64,000 nt of DNA from CAVUEG01 sp963740525 (GTDB taxonomy: Bacteria > Actinomycetota > Actinomycetes > Propionibacteriales > Nocardioidaceae): the NCBI GenBank assembly GCA_963740525.1, contig CAVUEG010000006.1:1491859-1555858 (forward strand), given 5' to 3'. The notes under the pieces are model-generated. The model was not told where the DNA came from. It did no database searches and saw only the letters and a list, made by a program, of their open reading frames with translations. Both the position numbers and the translations under genes were made by a program. Every line of letters starts with the position of its first letter. Within the stretch, counting starts at the first letter, position 1. Positions 17,990 through 27,139 of the stretch are shown here, in pieces.

Positions 17990-18585
17990 AACCCCCTTGG
18001 CCGGTCTCGCTCACCGTCGGCCGGGTGGGGCTGCGGTCGCTGGCCCTCGGGGACGCCAAGGAGTGGAAGGCCGCACGACTGCGGTCCCGGGAGTTCCTGG
18101 CGCCGTGGGAGGCGACGCCGCCGCCCGGCACCACCCGACCTCCCCGCAGCTTCCGGGCGATGGTCCGCCAGCTGACGCAGCAGGCGCGCGAGGACCGGTG
18201 CCTACCGTTCGCCGTCACCGTCGACGGACGGTTCGCGGGCCAGGTCACGGTCAACAACATCGTGCGCGGATCCGGTCAGCTGGCCAGCGCCGGCTACTGG
18301 ATCGACGTGCAGTACGCCGGGCAGGGGGTGATGCCGGTCGCGCTCGCGATGGCGATCGACCACTGCTTCCTCGAGCGCGGTCTGCACCGCATCGAGGTCG
18401 CGATCCGCCCGGAGAACCTCGCGAGCCTCCGGGTCGTGGAGAAGCTCGGGCTGCCGGAGGTCGGTTTCGCCCCCCGCTTCCTGCACATCGACGGTGAGTG
18501 GCGCGACCACCGGCTGTTCGCGGTGACCGTGGAGGACTGTCCCGGTGGGCTGGTACGACGGGTCCCACCGCCCCGCGCTCGTTGA
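17986..18585 (+). CDS. RimJ/RimL-type GNAT N-acetyltransferase
   Basis: About 199 residues. The GNAT core shows AGYWIDVQYAGQGVMPVAL (acetyl-CoA loop) and HRIEVAIRPENLASLRVVEKLG, typical of RimJ ribosomal-protein acetyltransferases. No ATG or GTG precedes the domain in frame after the upstream stop; CTG 17986, with GGGGAG six bases ahead and overlapping the mog stop, is the likely start, and GTG 18025 is the alternative. The place matches rimJ (Rv0995) between moeA and glpR. Confidence 0.85.
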   Translation: MKPPWPVSLTVGRVGLRSLALGDAKEWKAARLRSREFLAPWEATPPPGTTRPPRSFRAMVRQLTQQAREDRCLPFAVTVDGRFAGQVTVNNIVRGSGQLASAGYWIDVQYAGQGVMPVALAMAIDHCFLERGLHRIEVAIRPENLASLRVVEKLGLPEVGFAPRFLHIDGEWRDHRLFAVTVEDCPGGLVRRVPPPRAR

Positions 18586-18675
18586 GAGTCGAACCACACC
18601 AGTCACACAAGTGATCTGCCGACACACCGACTCGCCTGCGGGCTGCTGCCCGATCGCGCTCATATCGTCTGTCCT

Positions 18676-19488
18676 GTGGATCTGTCAGGAGTCATCTTCG
18701 TCGTACTCGCCCTCGCATGGGCCGTCTACCTGATCCCCAAGGCACTCAAGCACCATGACGAGGTCGCCCGGAGCCGGTCGATCGACCGGTTCTCCAATGC
18801 GATGCGAGTGCTGGCCCGTCGGAGCCCCGGTGACGGTGCCCCGTCCAGCCAGGTGCCTGAGCGCGAGCCGGTGCCGTCCCGCCCCGTCGTGACCAAGGCG
18901 CAGCGTCGCGCCGCGGCGGTCGCCGCCCGACGCCGTCGCCGGATCCTGCTGCTCCTGCTGCTGGCGGACGTGACGGTGGGCGCGCTGGTCGCGCTCTCGG
19001 TCGCCGCGAGGTGGTCGGTGGCCGTCCCCGCGGCGCTCACCCTTCTCTGGCTGGTGCTGTGCCGCACCCAGGTGCGGTCCGCCTCACGGGCACGCCCGGT
19101 CGAGGTGCCCCGAGTGGCTGCCCGGGCACGCCGGGACCTTGCTCGCCCGCTGAACGACCAGGGGTTCGAGGAGGTCTCCGAGGACGAGGACACGGTCGCC
19201 CTCGACCGCGCGGAGGTCCTCGCCGTGATGGCGGCCCCGGCCGACGTGGACGGGTCGCTGTGGGACCCGCTGCCGGTCACGCTGCCCACCTACGTCACCA
19301 AGCCGCGGGCTCCGCGGACCGTCCGCACGATCGATCTCGGTGCTCCGGACACCTGGAGCTCCGGTCGCGACGAGGCGGACTCGGCGCTCGTGGCCGAGGC
19401 GGCGGCGGAGGCAGACAGGGCGGCAGGCCAGGCGGTCGAGGCGGCCGAAGGCGACGACCTGTCCGAGCAGAAGGCCGTCGGTTCCTGA
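18676..19488 (+). CDS. glpR: GlpR/SepX-type divisome membrane protein
   Basis: 270 residues. The N terminus MDLSGVIFVVLALAWAVYL is a membrane helix, followed by the strongly conserved IPKALKHHDEVARSRS. Two more hydrophobic segments lie around residues 90-130, and the C terminus is acidic. This matches the actinobacterial GlpR, receptor of the gephyrin-like Glp, called SepX in Streptomyces, where it stabilises FtsZ rings. The corresponding glp gene is five genes upstream in reading order. Start at GTG. Confidence 0.87.
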   Translation: MDLSGVIFVVLALAWAVYLIPKALKHHDEVARSRSIDRFSNAMRVLARRSPGDGAPSSQVPEREPVPSRPVVTKAQRRAAAVAARRRRRILLLLLLADVTVGALVALSVAARWSVAVPAALTLLWLVLCRTQVRSASRARPVEVPRVAARARRDLARPLNDQGFEEVSEDEDTVALDRAEVLAVMAAPADVDGSLWDPLPVTLPTYVTKPRAPRTVRTIDLGAPDTWSSGRDEADSALVAEAAAEADRAAGQAVEAAEGDDLSEQKAVGS

Positions 19489-19549
19489 TTCGTAGTGCCC
19501 GCGAGGCGGGTGCTATCTTTTCCACTCGTGCCGGTCCTCCGGCACACCT

Positions 19550-19624
<75 letters not shown>

Positions 19625-19686
19625 CAAGGTTCCGTTCATCGCGAGGCGACGGATGGTGCCGTCGGCGGCTGACCGAGCGGCGCCGC

Positions 19687-21315
19687 TCAGGTGAGACCGT
19701 GGTCGAACGCGTAGGCGGCCGCAGCCGTGCGGGACGGGACGTCCAGCTTGGTGAAGATGTTGCTCAGATGCCGGGCCACCGTCTTCTCGCTGAGGAAGAG
19801 CACGGCGGCGATCTCCGGGTTGGACCTGCCCGAGGCGACCAGCCGGAGCACCTCGGCCTCGCGCGCGGTGAGGCCCGCCGGCAGCAGGCCGGGAGCCAGC
19901 AGCCGGTCCACCTCCTCTGCCTCAGGCGCCGCGCCGAGCGCCGCCAGCGCCCGGGCGGCTTCCCCGAGCTCGGCGGCTGCCGACTCCTCGTCGCCCAACG
20001 CACGCAGGGCTCGCCCCACGAGGACCCTGGTCCTCGCGGTCTCGTAGGGCCAGCCCAGCTCGCGCCATCCGCGCAGCGCGGGACGTAGCGCATCCAGGGC
20101 GTCCCCGGGCCGGTCCTCGGCCAGGGCCAGGGCGCCGACGGCGTAGCCGGCCATCGCCTTGATCGAGGTCGAGTCGAATGCGTCTGCGATCTCCTCCAGC
20201 TCGCCGACCACGGGGCGTGCGGTGCCCAGGTCGTGGCCGGCGAGGAGAATCGCGATCGCGCCCGGGAGCAGCTGGGAGCGCTGGATCCTGTCGCGCGGCT
20301 CGCTCAGCATCCGGCGCACTGCGGAGCAGGCGGTTTCGGTTCGCCCTCGCGCGAGCGACAGCAGGGCCTGCGCGGGTTGGGGGTCGTGACCGAGTCGGAT
20401 CGCCTGGAGGAAGGCGTCCTCAGCGGCGTCGTACTCACCGCGGATGCGCAGCAGGTCGCCCTTCTCGGCGTAGGCCAGCCCCGCCGCGGCCGGAGTCGCC
20501 GCCGCCAGATAGCGCACGACCGCACTGTCGAGCTCGGAAATGGCCTGGTCGAACGCACCGCGCACCCGCATGACCTGCGCCCGGTGCACCGCGCACTGAC
20601 CTGTGAACGGCACCAGCCCCACCTGGGCCGCGCACCAGGTGGTGAGCGCCGTGGTCCACTCCGCCGCCCTGCCGAAGTCCGAGATCTCCTGGCAGGCCTC
20701 GATCAGCGAGCAGTAGGTGTGCCCGGCGAAGATCGGGGACACCTCACCCGTGGAGACCCCGACCATGGCCTCGTCGAGCAGACGCACCCCCTCAGGCACC
20801 CGTCCGAGGTAGAGCAGGCTCCGGCCCTGGGCCATCAGGCCGGCCGCGAGCAGGTCGCCGTCCCCGAAGCGCCTGCCGTACGACGTGAGCGTGACGGCCT
20901 CGTCGAGCCCCGAGACCGGGTCCCCGCCGAGGATGTGGCTGAGCATCCGGAAGAACAGGACGTACCCGTGCTCGACCGTGTCCTCCTCGAAGGTCCCCAG
21001 CAGCCGGTCCGCGCGGGAGATCCACCCACTCGCGACCGCGAGCTCACCGCGGTCCATCAAGGTCATCGCCAGCCAGAAGGCGGACCGGACAGCGGCCCGG
21101 TGGTCGCCCGCGTCGAGGTGCGCCTGGTGCGCGCGCTGGAGCGCTTGGATGCAGTCGTTGTGACGGCCCACGAGGAAGGCAGCGGTGGCGAGGTCCGCGA
21201 AGTCGGCGGCCAGGAGCGTGTCGCTCCCAGCCGCCGAAAGACCTTCGTACGCGGCGACCCAGTCACGACGGTCGAAAGCGTCGCGCGCCCGGAGCAGTTC
21301 CTCGACGACGTCCAC
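19687..21315 (-). CDS. LuxR-family regulator with TPR-like sensor region
   Basis: 542 residues. About 460 residues of alpha-helical repeats, rich in Ala/Leu/Arg and resembling TPR units, precede a LuxR DNA-binding domain: LTAREAEVLRLVASGRSNPEIAAVL then SEKTVARHLSNIFTKLDV. No ATPase (MalT/LAL) domain is visible, so it is a single-input regulator of unknown signal. It begins six bases after the monooxygenase stop on the same strand and probably controls that gene and itself. Confidence 0.87.
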   Translation of the reverse strand: MDVVEELLRARDAFDRRDWVAAYEGLSAAGSDTLLAADFADLATAAFLVGRHNDCIQALQRAHQAHLDAGDHRAAVRSAFWLAMTLMDRGELAVASGWISRADRLLGTFEEDTVEHGYVLFFRMLSHILGGDPVSGLDEAVTLTSYGRRFGDGDLLAAGLMAQGRSLLYLGRVPEGVRLLDEAMVGVSTGEVSPIFAGHTYCSLIEACQEISDFGRAAEWTTALTTWCAAQVGLVPFTGQCAVHRAQVMRVRGAFDQAISELDSAVVRYLAAATPAAAGLAYAEKGDLLRIRGEYDAAEDAFLQAIRLGHDPQPAQALLSLARGRTETACSAVRRMLSEPRDRIQRSQLLPGAIAILLAGHDLGTARPVVGELEEIADAFDSTSIKAMAGYAVGALALAEDRPGDALDALRPALRGWRELGWPYETARTRVLVGRALRALGDEESAAAELGEAARALAALGAAPEAEEVDRLLAPGLLPAGLTAREAEVLRLVASGRSNPEIAAVLFLSEKTVARHLSNIFTKLDVPSRTAAAAYAFDHGLT

Positions 21316-21321
21316 CCAGTC

Positions 21322-22428
21322 TCACCTCGCAGCGAGCATAGGACTCTGCGTGGCGCGGGCGCTGATTCTGCGGGACACGTACTCCGCGTCCCGGCCGATC
21401 CCCGGGAAGACCATGGAGCTGAACGAGTACTGGAAGGCCAGGCCGCAGAAGAAGAGCCCGGGCACCGCGTCGACGACGCCGCGCATCTCCACCGGCCAGC
21501 CGTCCTCCCCGATCACCGGCAGCTTGATCCAGTCGAAGACCTGTCGGAAGCCGGTTGCCCAGACGACGTTGGTGACCGGCACGACGGTGCCGTCCTCGAG
21601 CAGTGGCAGGCCGTCCTGGACCCCGACCATCCGGGCGGTGTGCCGTGCGACGCCGCGCCCGGCGAGGTCCTCCCGGTGGACCCTGATCATGGGACCGCCG
21701 TGCGCCCGCACCTCGTGGAACTCCTTGCGTCCCACCGGGGTGCGGCGGGTGAGGACATGCCGCCAGGCGAAGACGACCAGGGGGAAGATGAGCTTCGCCC
21801 GACGTTGCTCGGGCCGGAACGGCAGCTGGCCGGGATCCCTCCCGCACAACGCGACCGGGTTGGTCTGCGCGGCCTCGTAGGCGATGTCGGTGCCGGAGTG
21901 CGAGGCACCCACGACCAGCACCGGTCCGGGCTGGAGGTCGCTGGGGCGGTGGTACTGACTCGAGTGAAGCTGGCGGATCGTCGGGTCGAGCCGGGGGCCG
22001 AAGTCCGGGATGTGGGGCGCCTGTCCGAACGTCCCCGTCGCCACCACCACGTTGTCGCAGGTGATCGTGTGGTCGCCGATGTGCAGCTCGAAGCCTCCAT
22101 CGGGGCCGCCTTGGAGGGCGTCCACCCGGGTGCTCATCCGCACCGGGAGGTCGAACTTCAACGCGTAGCCCTCGAGGAACGCGGCTACCTCGTCCTTCTG
22201 AGGGAACGACCACGGGTCGTCGGTGGGAAAGGGCATGCCCGGGAGCCCGTCGTACCGCGCCGGACTGTAGAGCCGCAACGTGTCCCAGTGTCGCCGCCAG
22301 TTGTCGCCGACCCGGGCGTGGCTGTCCAGGACGACACACGCTCGGCCCTGCTTCTTCAGGTGGTACGCCGTGGACAGGCCGGCCTGTCCCGCTCCGATGA
22401 TCACGGTCTCGATGTGTTCGGTGGACAT
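21322..22428 (-). CDS. flavin-containing monooxygenase-like NAD(P)/FAD oxidoreductase
   Basis: 368 residues. The FAD-binding motif GAGQAGLSTAYHL (residues 12-24) is at the N terminus and the NADPH-binding GASHSGTDIAYE near residue 178; ATGFRQ and FCGLAFQ close the fold. It probably oxygenates or reduces a small molecule, as a Baeyer-Villiger or N/S-oxygenase would; the canonical FMO hexapeptide is not clear. ATG follows a good GGAGG site. It is first in an operon with the LuxR regulator. Confidence 0.87.
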   Translation of the reverse strand: MSTEHIETVIIGAGQAGLSTAYHLKKQGRACVVLDSHARVGDNWRRHWDTLRLYSPARYDGLPGMPFPTDDPWSFPQKDEVAAFLEGYALKFDLPVRMSTRVDALQGGPDGGFELHIGDHTITCDNVVVATGTFGQAPHIPDFGPRLDPTIRQLHSSQYHRPSDLQPGPVLVVGASHSGTDIAYEAAQTNPVALCGRDPGQLPFRPEQRRAKLIFPLVVFAWRHVLTRRTPVGRKEFHEVRAHGGPMIRVHREDLAGRGVARHTARMVGVQDGLPLLEDGTVVPVTNVVWATGFRQVFDWIKLPVIGEDGWPVEMRGVVDAVPGLFFCGLAFQYSFSSMVFPGIGRDAEYVSRRISARATQSPMLAAR

Positions 22429-22620
22429 GGTTCCTCCTGGGCGTCGGGTGATTCCTCGACGCTAGGAGCGGCACGTCGGTCCGCGCGTCGGGCAGGATGC
22501 CCAACCGGGTGCGGCCCCATGGGTGGGTTGACCCATACCGTCGGTAGATCTCGTCACCGCTTCGGCCTACGGCCCGAACGCCTCGAATGCCGGGCCGCGG
22601 CGACCCGCACGCGGACCCGG
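22429..22620. promoter_or_regulatory. promoter region of the monooxygenase-LuxR operon
   Basis: The 192-base gap holds the perfect inverted repeat ATGGGT-GGGTTG-ACCCAT at 22519-22536, about 90 bases upstream of the monooxygenase start. A LuxR-type dimer could bind there. No other gene is seen. Confidence 0.45.
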
Positions 22621-24354
22621 CTACCCCTGGAGCACCCCCAGGAGCGACTCCGCGTCCAGCCAGCCGACGATCCGCCGCGTGTCGTCTAGCACGGGTACCA
22701 CCGCAGCCGCGCTGGTCTCCAGGGCGACGAGCGCCTCGTCGAGTGGCTGGTCCGGTACGAGATCGGTCGGCCACTCGGCGACGTCGCGGGCCAGAAGCCG
22801 GTCGGCTCCCTCGTCCTGGGCCAGGGTCTCGGCCACCGATCGGGCCGTGACGGACCCGCGATACTCGCCCGCCGTGGAGACCAGCGGCAGCTGCCCGTGT
22901 ACGGCGTGCCGGAGGAGGGGGACCAGCTGCTGAAGAGGGGTGTCCTCGGGGACCACCATGCCGACCGGGGACATCACCTCTGCCACCGTGCGTGACTCGA
23001 GGCTGTGCTGGGACGGCGACGTGGTGAGGTCGATGCCGCGGCGTCGGAGCTTGAGGGTGTAGATCGTGTCCCCGGTGAGCAGGCGACTCACCGCGGTCGC
23101 CAGCACGATGGCCACCATCAGGGGAAGGATGATGCTGTACTCGCCGGTCAGCTCGAACATGATGATGACCGCGGTGATCGGCGCCCGGGCCGCCCCCGCG
23201 AACACGGCCCCCATCCCGATCAGGGCATAGGCACCCGAAGGGCCCACGACGTCGGGTGCCACCAGCGCGAGGCCCTGTCCGAAGGCCGCGCCGAGCATGG
23301 CCCCGATGAAGAGGCTGGGCGCGAAGACGCCGCCGGATCCGCCGATCCCGATGGTGAGGCTGGTGGCGATCATCTTCCCGACCAGCAGGAGCAGCAGGAA
23401 GGCGATTCCGTAGCCGCCGGCCACACTCCTGCCCAGGACCGGGTAACCGACGCCGTACATCTGGGGCAGGACCAGCAGCAGGCCGCCCAGGAGCACCCCG
23501 CCGACGGCCGGCCGCAGCCACTCGGGGCCGCGCCAGGCCCAGTCGCACAGGTCCTCGATCGCGTAGAGCACCCGGGTGAAGCCGACTCCGACGACTCCGG
23601 CCAGGATGCCGAGCAGCGCGAAGGGCAGGTACTCCTGGACGTGCTGGACGGTGAAGGCGGGCAGGTCGAGGAACGGCGCGTCGCCGAGAGCCGCCCGTCC
23701 GATGACGCTGGCGGTCACTGCGGACAGCACCACCATCCCGAACGACTGCGCGGCGAAGTCCGACAGGATCAGCTCCATCGCGAAGAAGACGCCGGCCAGC
23801 GGGGCGTTGAACGTGGCGGCGATCCCGCCGGCCGCTCCGCAGGCAACCAGCACGCGGCGACGAGCCTCGGGCACGCGGACCAGACCTCCGAGAGTGGAGC
23901 CGAGGGCTGCGCCGATCTGCACGATCGGGCCTTCGCGTCCGACGGAGCCGCCCCCGCCGATGGTGAGCGCGGAAGCGAGGGCCTTGACCCCGGCCACCTG
24001 TGGTGCGATCCGCCCGCCTCGGCGCGCGACGGCGAACATCACCTCGGGTACGCCGTGTCCTCGGGCCTCACGGGCGAACAGGTGGACCAGCGGTCCGTAG
24101 AGCAGGCCGGCGACGACCGGGACGCCGACGACGAAGTACCGACCGGCCCAGGCCAGGTGGGGGTGCCCCAGGTCCGTGGCCGAGGAGTAGTCGGCGTGCC
24201 CCGAGAGGATGAGGGTGAACGTCTCGATCAGCCAGCGGAACACGATGGCGCCCAGTCCCGCGCCCGCTCCGACGGCCATGGCCAGCACCAGCAGGCCCGT
24301 CTCCGAGGAGCGCAGTACCCTCGTGGCGTCCCGTGTTCTATCAGTCAGCGTCAC
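22621..24354 (-). CDS. ClC family chloride channel/antiporter with CBS domains
   Basis: About 577 residues. The ClC selectivity motifs are GGGGSVGREGPIVQIGAA (with the gating Glu), GGSGGVFAPSLFIGA and a C-terminal pair of CBS domains (around residues 455-577). It exchanges or conducts chloride, or fluoride in some relatives, across the membrane. GTG 24354 is chosen because GTG 24372 would place the start beyond the operator palindrome at 24357-24369. A MarR gene is divergent, so it is likely MarR-controlled. Confidence 0.88.
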   Translation of the reverse strand: MTLTDRTRDATRVLRSSETGLLVLAMAVGAGAGLGAIVFRWLIETFTLILSGHADYSSATDLGHPHLAWAGRYFVVGVPVVAGLLYGPLVHLFAREARGHGVPEVMFAVARRGGRIAPQVAGVKALASALTIGGGGSVGREGPIVQIGAALGSTLGGLVRVPEARRRVLVACGAAGGIAATFNAPLAGVFFAMELILSDFAAQSFGMVVLSAVTASVIGRAALGDAPFLDLPAFTVQHVQEYLPFALLGILAGVVGVGFTRVLYAIEDLCDWAWRGPEWLRPAVGGVLLGGLLLVLPQMYGVGYPVLGRSVAGGYGIAFLLLLLVGKMIATSLTIGIGGSGGVFAPSLFIGAMLGAAFGQGLALVAPDVVGPSGAYALIGMGAVFAGAARAPITAVIIMFELTGEYSIILPLMVAIVLATAVSRLLTGDTIYTLKLRRRGIDLTTSPSQHSLESRTVAEVMSPVGMVVPEDTPLQQLVPLLRHAVHGQLPLVSTAGEYRGSVTARSVAETLAQDEGADRLLARDVAEWPTDLVPDQPLDEALVALETSAAAVVPVLDDTRRIVGWLDAESLLGVLQG

Positions 24355-24356
24355 TA

Positions 24357-24369
24357 TTGCAGTATGCAA
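24357..24369. promoter_or_regulatory. MarR-type operator palindrome
   Basis: TTGCA-gta-TGCAA, a perfect inverted repeat, lies between the divergent ClC and MarR genes, three bases from the chosen ClC start. A MarR dimer bound here could block both promoters. Confidence 0.55.
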
Positions 24370-24404
24370 CACTTGCTTACGCGAACGAAATCACGGAGGT
24401 TCCC

Positions 24405-24896
24405 ATGGCGCCCGCGTCACCCGCACCGAGTGAGTCGGCCGACGAGGTCGTGTCGGCGGTGCTGACCGCCTCGCGCGTCCTGGTCGCCGTGTCGGCGCGG
24501 TCGCTCGCCCAGATCGGTGAGCACGTCACACTCACCCAGTTCCGGACGTTGGTGGTGCTGTCCGGCGGGGACGGGAGGACCAACCTCAACCGGCTGGCCG
24601 ACCAGCTTGCCGTCACTCCCTCGACAGCCCTGCGCACCATAGACCGTCTGGTCGCTGCGGGTCTGGCCACCCGGCGTGAGAACCCCGAGAACCGGCGTGA
24701 GGTCGTGCTCGGGCTGACCAGCGACGGGGCCCGCGTCGTCCGCGACGTCACCGCGACGCGGCGCGACGAGATCGCCTCGATCCTGGAGCGGATGTCGTCC
24801 AGGAAGCGAGCCGAGCTGGTGTCGGCCTTCCGCGCTTTCGCGGTGGCCGCCGACGAGCCCGAGGTCACCACCGCGTCCGCCGCCCTGGGCTGGTGA
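24405..24896 (+). CDS. MarR family transcriptional regulator
   Basis: 163 residues from ATG 24405, which follows a CGGAGG site. The winged helix is seen as LTQFRTLVVLSGGDGRTNLNRLA, PSTALRTIDRLVAAGLATRRENPENRREVVLGLT. Its likely targets are its own promoter and the divergent ClC gene through the TTGCA/TGCAA palindrome. A longer frame from 24333 would read through the operator and lacks a ribosome site. Confidence 0.88.
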   Translation: MAPASPAPSESADEVVSAVLTASRVLVAVSARSLAQIGEHVTLTQFRTLVVLSGGDGRTNLNRLADQLAVTPSTALRTIDRLVAAGLATRRENPENRREVVLGLTSDGARVVRDVTATRRDEIASILERMSSRKRAELVSAFRAFAVAADEPEVTTASAALGW

Positions 24897-24924
24897 CTCG
24901 CGCAGGGGAGGTGGCCTGAACGGC

Positions 24925-26490
24925 TCAGCGGCCGATCGGGTCCCCTGCGGGGCGGGACGGGATCCAGCATTTCAGGGTCGTACCGCCCCCGTTCCCTGGC
25001 TCGATGCGAACCCAGCCGCCGACGAGCTCGGCTCGTTCACGCATCGTGCTCAGGCCCCCGCGCTTCGAGGTCGCTGCCGCCACATCGAGGTCACTCGAGA
25101 TCCCGATGCCGTTGTCGGCCACGCTGATCGAGACGCCCTCGCCCACCTGGGTCACGGTGATCGACACGTGGGTCGCCTGCGCGTGCTTGCGCACGTTGAT
25201 CATCGCCTCCTTGGCGATGCGCAGCGCCTGGGTGTGCGCGACGTCGGCCAAGGACACGGGCTCGGAGCAGGACACCGTGAACACGATCTCCTGCTGCGCG
25301 AAGATGTGCGTCGCCGCCTCCTCGAGCGCGGTCGCGCAGGACGCCCCTTCGTCCAGCGGCTCGAGGTCGAACAGCAGCCGGCGGAGCGTGTCCGTGGCCA
25401 AGGCGACCGTGTCCTGGAGGTCGATCACCTCGGCTTCCAGCTGGGGAGCAAGGGTCTGCACCCTGCTGTGAAGGAGCCCGAGCCTGACCTCCACTGCTCC
25501 TAGCACCTGGATGGAGTCGTCATGGACCTCGGCGGCGATGCGGGCGCGTTCGTCCTCTGCCGCCGTCACCAGTCGCCCCATCAGCTCCGACCGCTCGAGG
25601 GCCACCTGCTGCAGGCGCCGCGTCTCCGCTAGAGAGTCGAGGGCGAAGGAGACGTTGTCGGCCAGCCGCTCGGCCAGTGACCGCATCTCGCCGTGGAAGT
25701 AGTGAGGTTCCCCGGAGTACAGCGTCAGCACGGCGACGGGATCGCCGTGGCAGATCAGCGGGAGGATCGCGTACGAGCGGATGCCGTGCATCAGGGCGAG
25801 TTCGCCGTACACCAGCATCCCGGGATCGTCGACGAGGTCGTCACTGAAGTACGGCGCGCCGTCTCGCAGGGCCGCACCGGTCAGGCCTCGACCGCTCGGG
25901 TCGTCGGCATCGGTCGAGATGGTGACCTGTTTCATCAGATCCTCGATCGGGCCGGCGTGCGTGACCGGAGCCACGTTCGGCGAGTCAGAGGTGGCCTGCC
26001 CGACCCAGGCGGCGAGGTAGCCACCGTGGGCCACCGCGAGCCTGCAGGTCAGCTCGAACAGTGCGTCCTCGTCGCGGGCACGGACGAGCGCCTCGTTCGC
26101 CTGGGCCAGGGTGAGGTAGGCGCGGCTGAGGGAGTTCGCCCTGGCCTCTCGCTCCATGCGGGCGCTCACGTCGCGGATGGAGGCCATCTCCCGGCCGAAC
26201 AGGCCTTCCGGTATCCGCGCCAGGACCACCTCCGCCGGGAAGTTCGACCCGTCTCGGCGTACGACCGTCACCGGGGTGGACTCGTCTTCCGGGCGGTCCG
26301 GCATCAGGAGAGAGAGCGGCTGGCCCAGCAGCACCTCACCGGGGTACCCGAACATGTGCCGAGCGCGGTCGTTGACGAACGTGATCCTCCCCGCGTCATC
26401 GCTCACCACCACGGCGGTCGGTGTGCCGTTCAGGATGGCCAGCACGGCAACCGTTGCCGGGTCGCTTCCCAGCTCGGGATCGGCACTCAC
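24925..26490 (-). CDS. PAS-GAF sensor histidine kinase (HisKA_3/NarL type)
   Basis: 521 residues without membrane helices, so the sensor is cytosolic. Order: PAS (about 15-120; GRITFVNDRARHMFGY), GAF (about 150-290), a dimerisation helix with the phospho-acceptor His in RIAAEVHDDSIQVLG, then the ATPase with N-box KEAMINVRKHA, G1 DNGIG and a C-terminal GGTTLKCWIP. This kinase class normally partners NarL/LuxR-type regulators. It overlaps the receiver gene upstream by four bases, and a NarL regulator is divergent. Confidence 0.9.
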   Translation of the reverse strand: MSADPELGSDPATVAVLAILNGTPTAVVVSDDAGRITFVNDRARHMFGYPGEVLLGQPLSLLMPDRPEDESTPVTVVRRDGSNFPAEVVLARIPEGLFGREMASIRDVSARMEREARANSLSRAYLTLAQANEALVRARDEDALFELTCRLAVAHGGYLAAWVGQATSDSPNVAPVTHAGPIEDLMKQVTISTDADDPSGRGLTGAALRDGAPYFSDDLVDDPGMLVYGELALMHGIRSYAILPLICHGDPVAVLTLYSGEPHYFHGEMRSLAERLADNVSFALDSLAETRRLQQVALERSELMGRLVTAAEDERARIAAEVHDDSIQVLGAVEVRLGLLHSRVQTLAPQLEAEVIDLQDTVALATDTLRRLLFDLEPLDEGASCATALEEAATHIFAQQEIVFTVSCSEPVSLADVAHTQALRIAKEAMINVRKHAQATHVSITVTQVGEGVSISVADNGIGISSDLDVAAATSKRGGLSTMRERAELVGGWVRIEPGNGGGTTLKCWIPSRPAGDPIGR

Positions 26491-26939
26491 GGGTCTGTGG
26501 CCAGCGGAGCCAGCTCGCTGTCAGCGAGCGCACGGAGGACCGCCGTCGCGTTGGAGACGGCAAGGATCACCTGACCATCGGCACAGCGCGCGATCATCTC
26601 GGGCAACGCCCGGCCGAGCCGACCCTTGGCGAAGTAGCCGGAGGCGCCGGCTCGGACCATGCTCACCACCGTGATCACGTCACTTCCGGCGGAGACCGCG
26701 ACGATCACCGGCGGCGCGTCGGAGTCCGCGAGACGACGAGCGGCCCGCGGGCCTCCACCTGGCATCCGCACGTCGAGCAGGACCAGGTCGGCCGGGTCGG
26801 TCTCGTGCAGCCGCATCAGGTCGTCGCCCGACGCGGCGATGCCCAGCACCATGAACCGATCGTCCGCGACCAGTACGTCGTGCAGAGCCTGCTGCATGTA
26901 GGGGTCGTCATCGGCGATGAGCACACGATGCGGTCTCAC
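26487..26939 (-). CDS. stand-alone response-regulator receiver protein
   Basis: 150 residues: a receiver domain (IADDDPY, LVLLDVRMPGGG with the phospho-Asp, VAVSAG, GYFAKGRLG) followed by only about 30 residues with no DNA-binding domain. The final K of the pocket is kept in AKG. It probably works as a phosphate sink or protein-binding switch with the downstream kinase, whose start overlaps its stop. Confidence 0.87.
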   Translation of the reverse strand: MRPHRVLIADDDPYMQQALHDVLVADDRFMVLGIAASGDDLMRLHETDPADLVLLDVRMPGGGPRAARRLADSDAPPVIVAVSAGSDVITVVSMVRAGASGYFAKGRLGRALPEMIARCADGQVILAVSNATAVLRALADSELAPLATDP

Positions 26940-27043
26940 CGATCCTCCTCAGGCCTCTTCGCCCTCCCCTGTCGGAAGGGTGACGCCAGCCCATGGTTTC
27001 CCGGATCCGACGAAGCAACAAGACGACAAGGGCCCGGACTTTC

Positions 27044-27063
27044 TTAGTGCTCTTGCACTAGAC
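27044..27063. promoter_or_regulatory. NarL-type operator, copy 1
   Basis: ttagtgctcttgcactagac contains the perfect repeat TAGTGC-TCTT-GCACTA. It lies 77 bases before the NarL gene and 104 before the divergent receiver/kinase operon. It matches the element at 27822-27841 at 15 of 20 positions without gaps. Confidence 0.55.
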
Positions 27064-27139
27064 CACGCCGCGTGTGCCACAGTTGGGACCAGGCAGGAGG
27101 TCCGGCTGACGACCTCCGGGGGACGAGAGGGCGCCGTCG

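Noticed and set aside
20233..22689. 818-codon open frame on the + strand
   Set aside because: It lies opposite the LuxR regulator and monooxygenase genes, is full of Arg/Gly/His-rich text with no domain, and is a product of high GC third positions.
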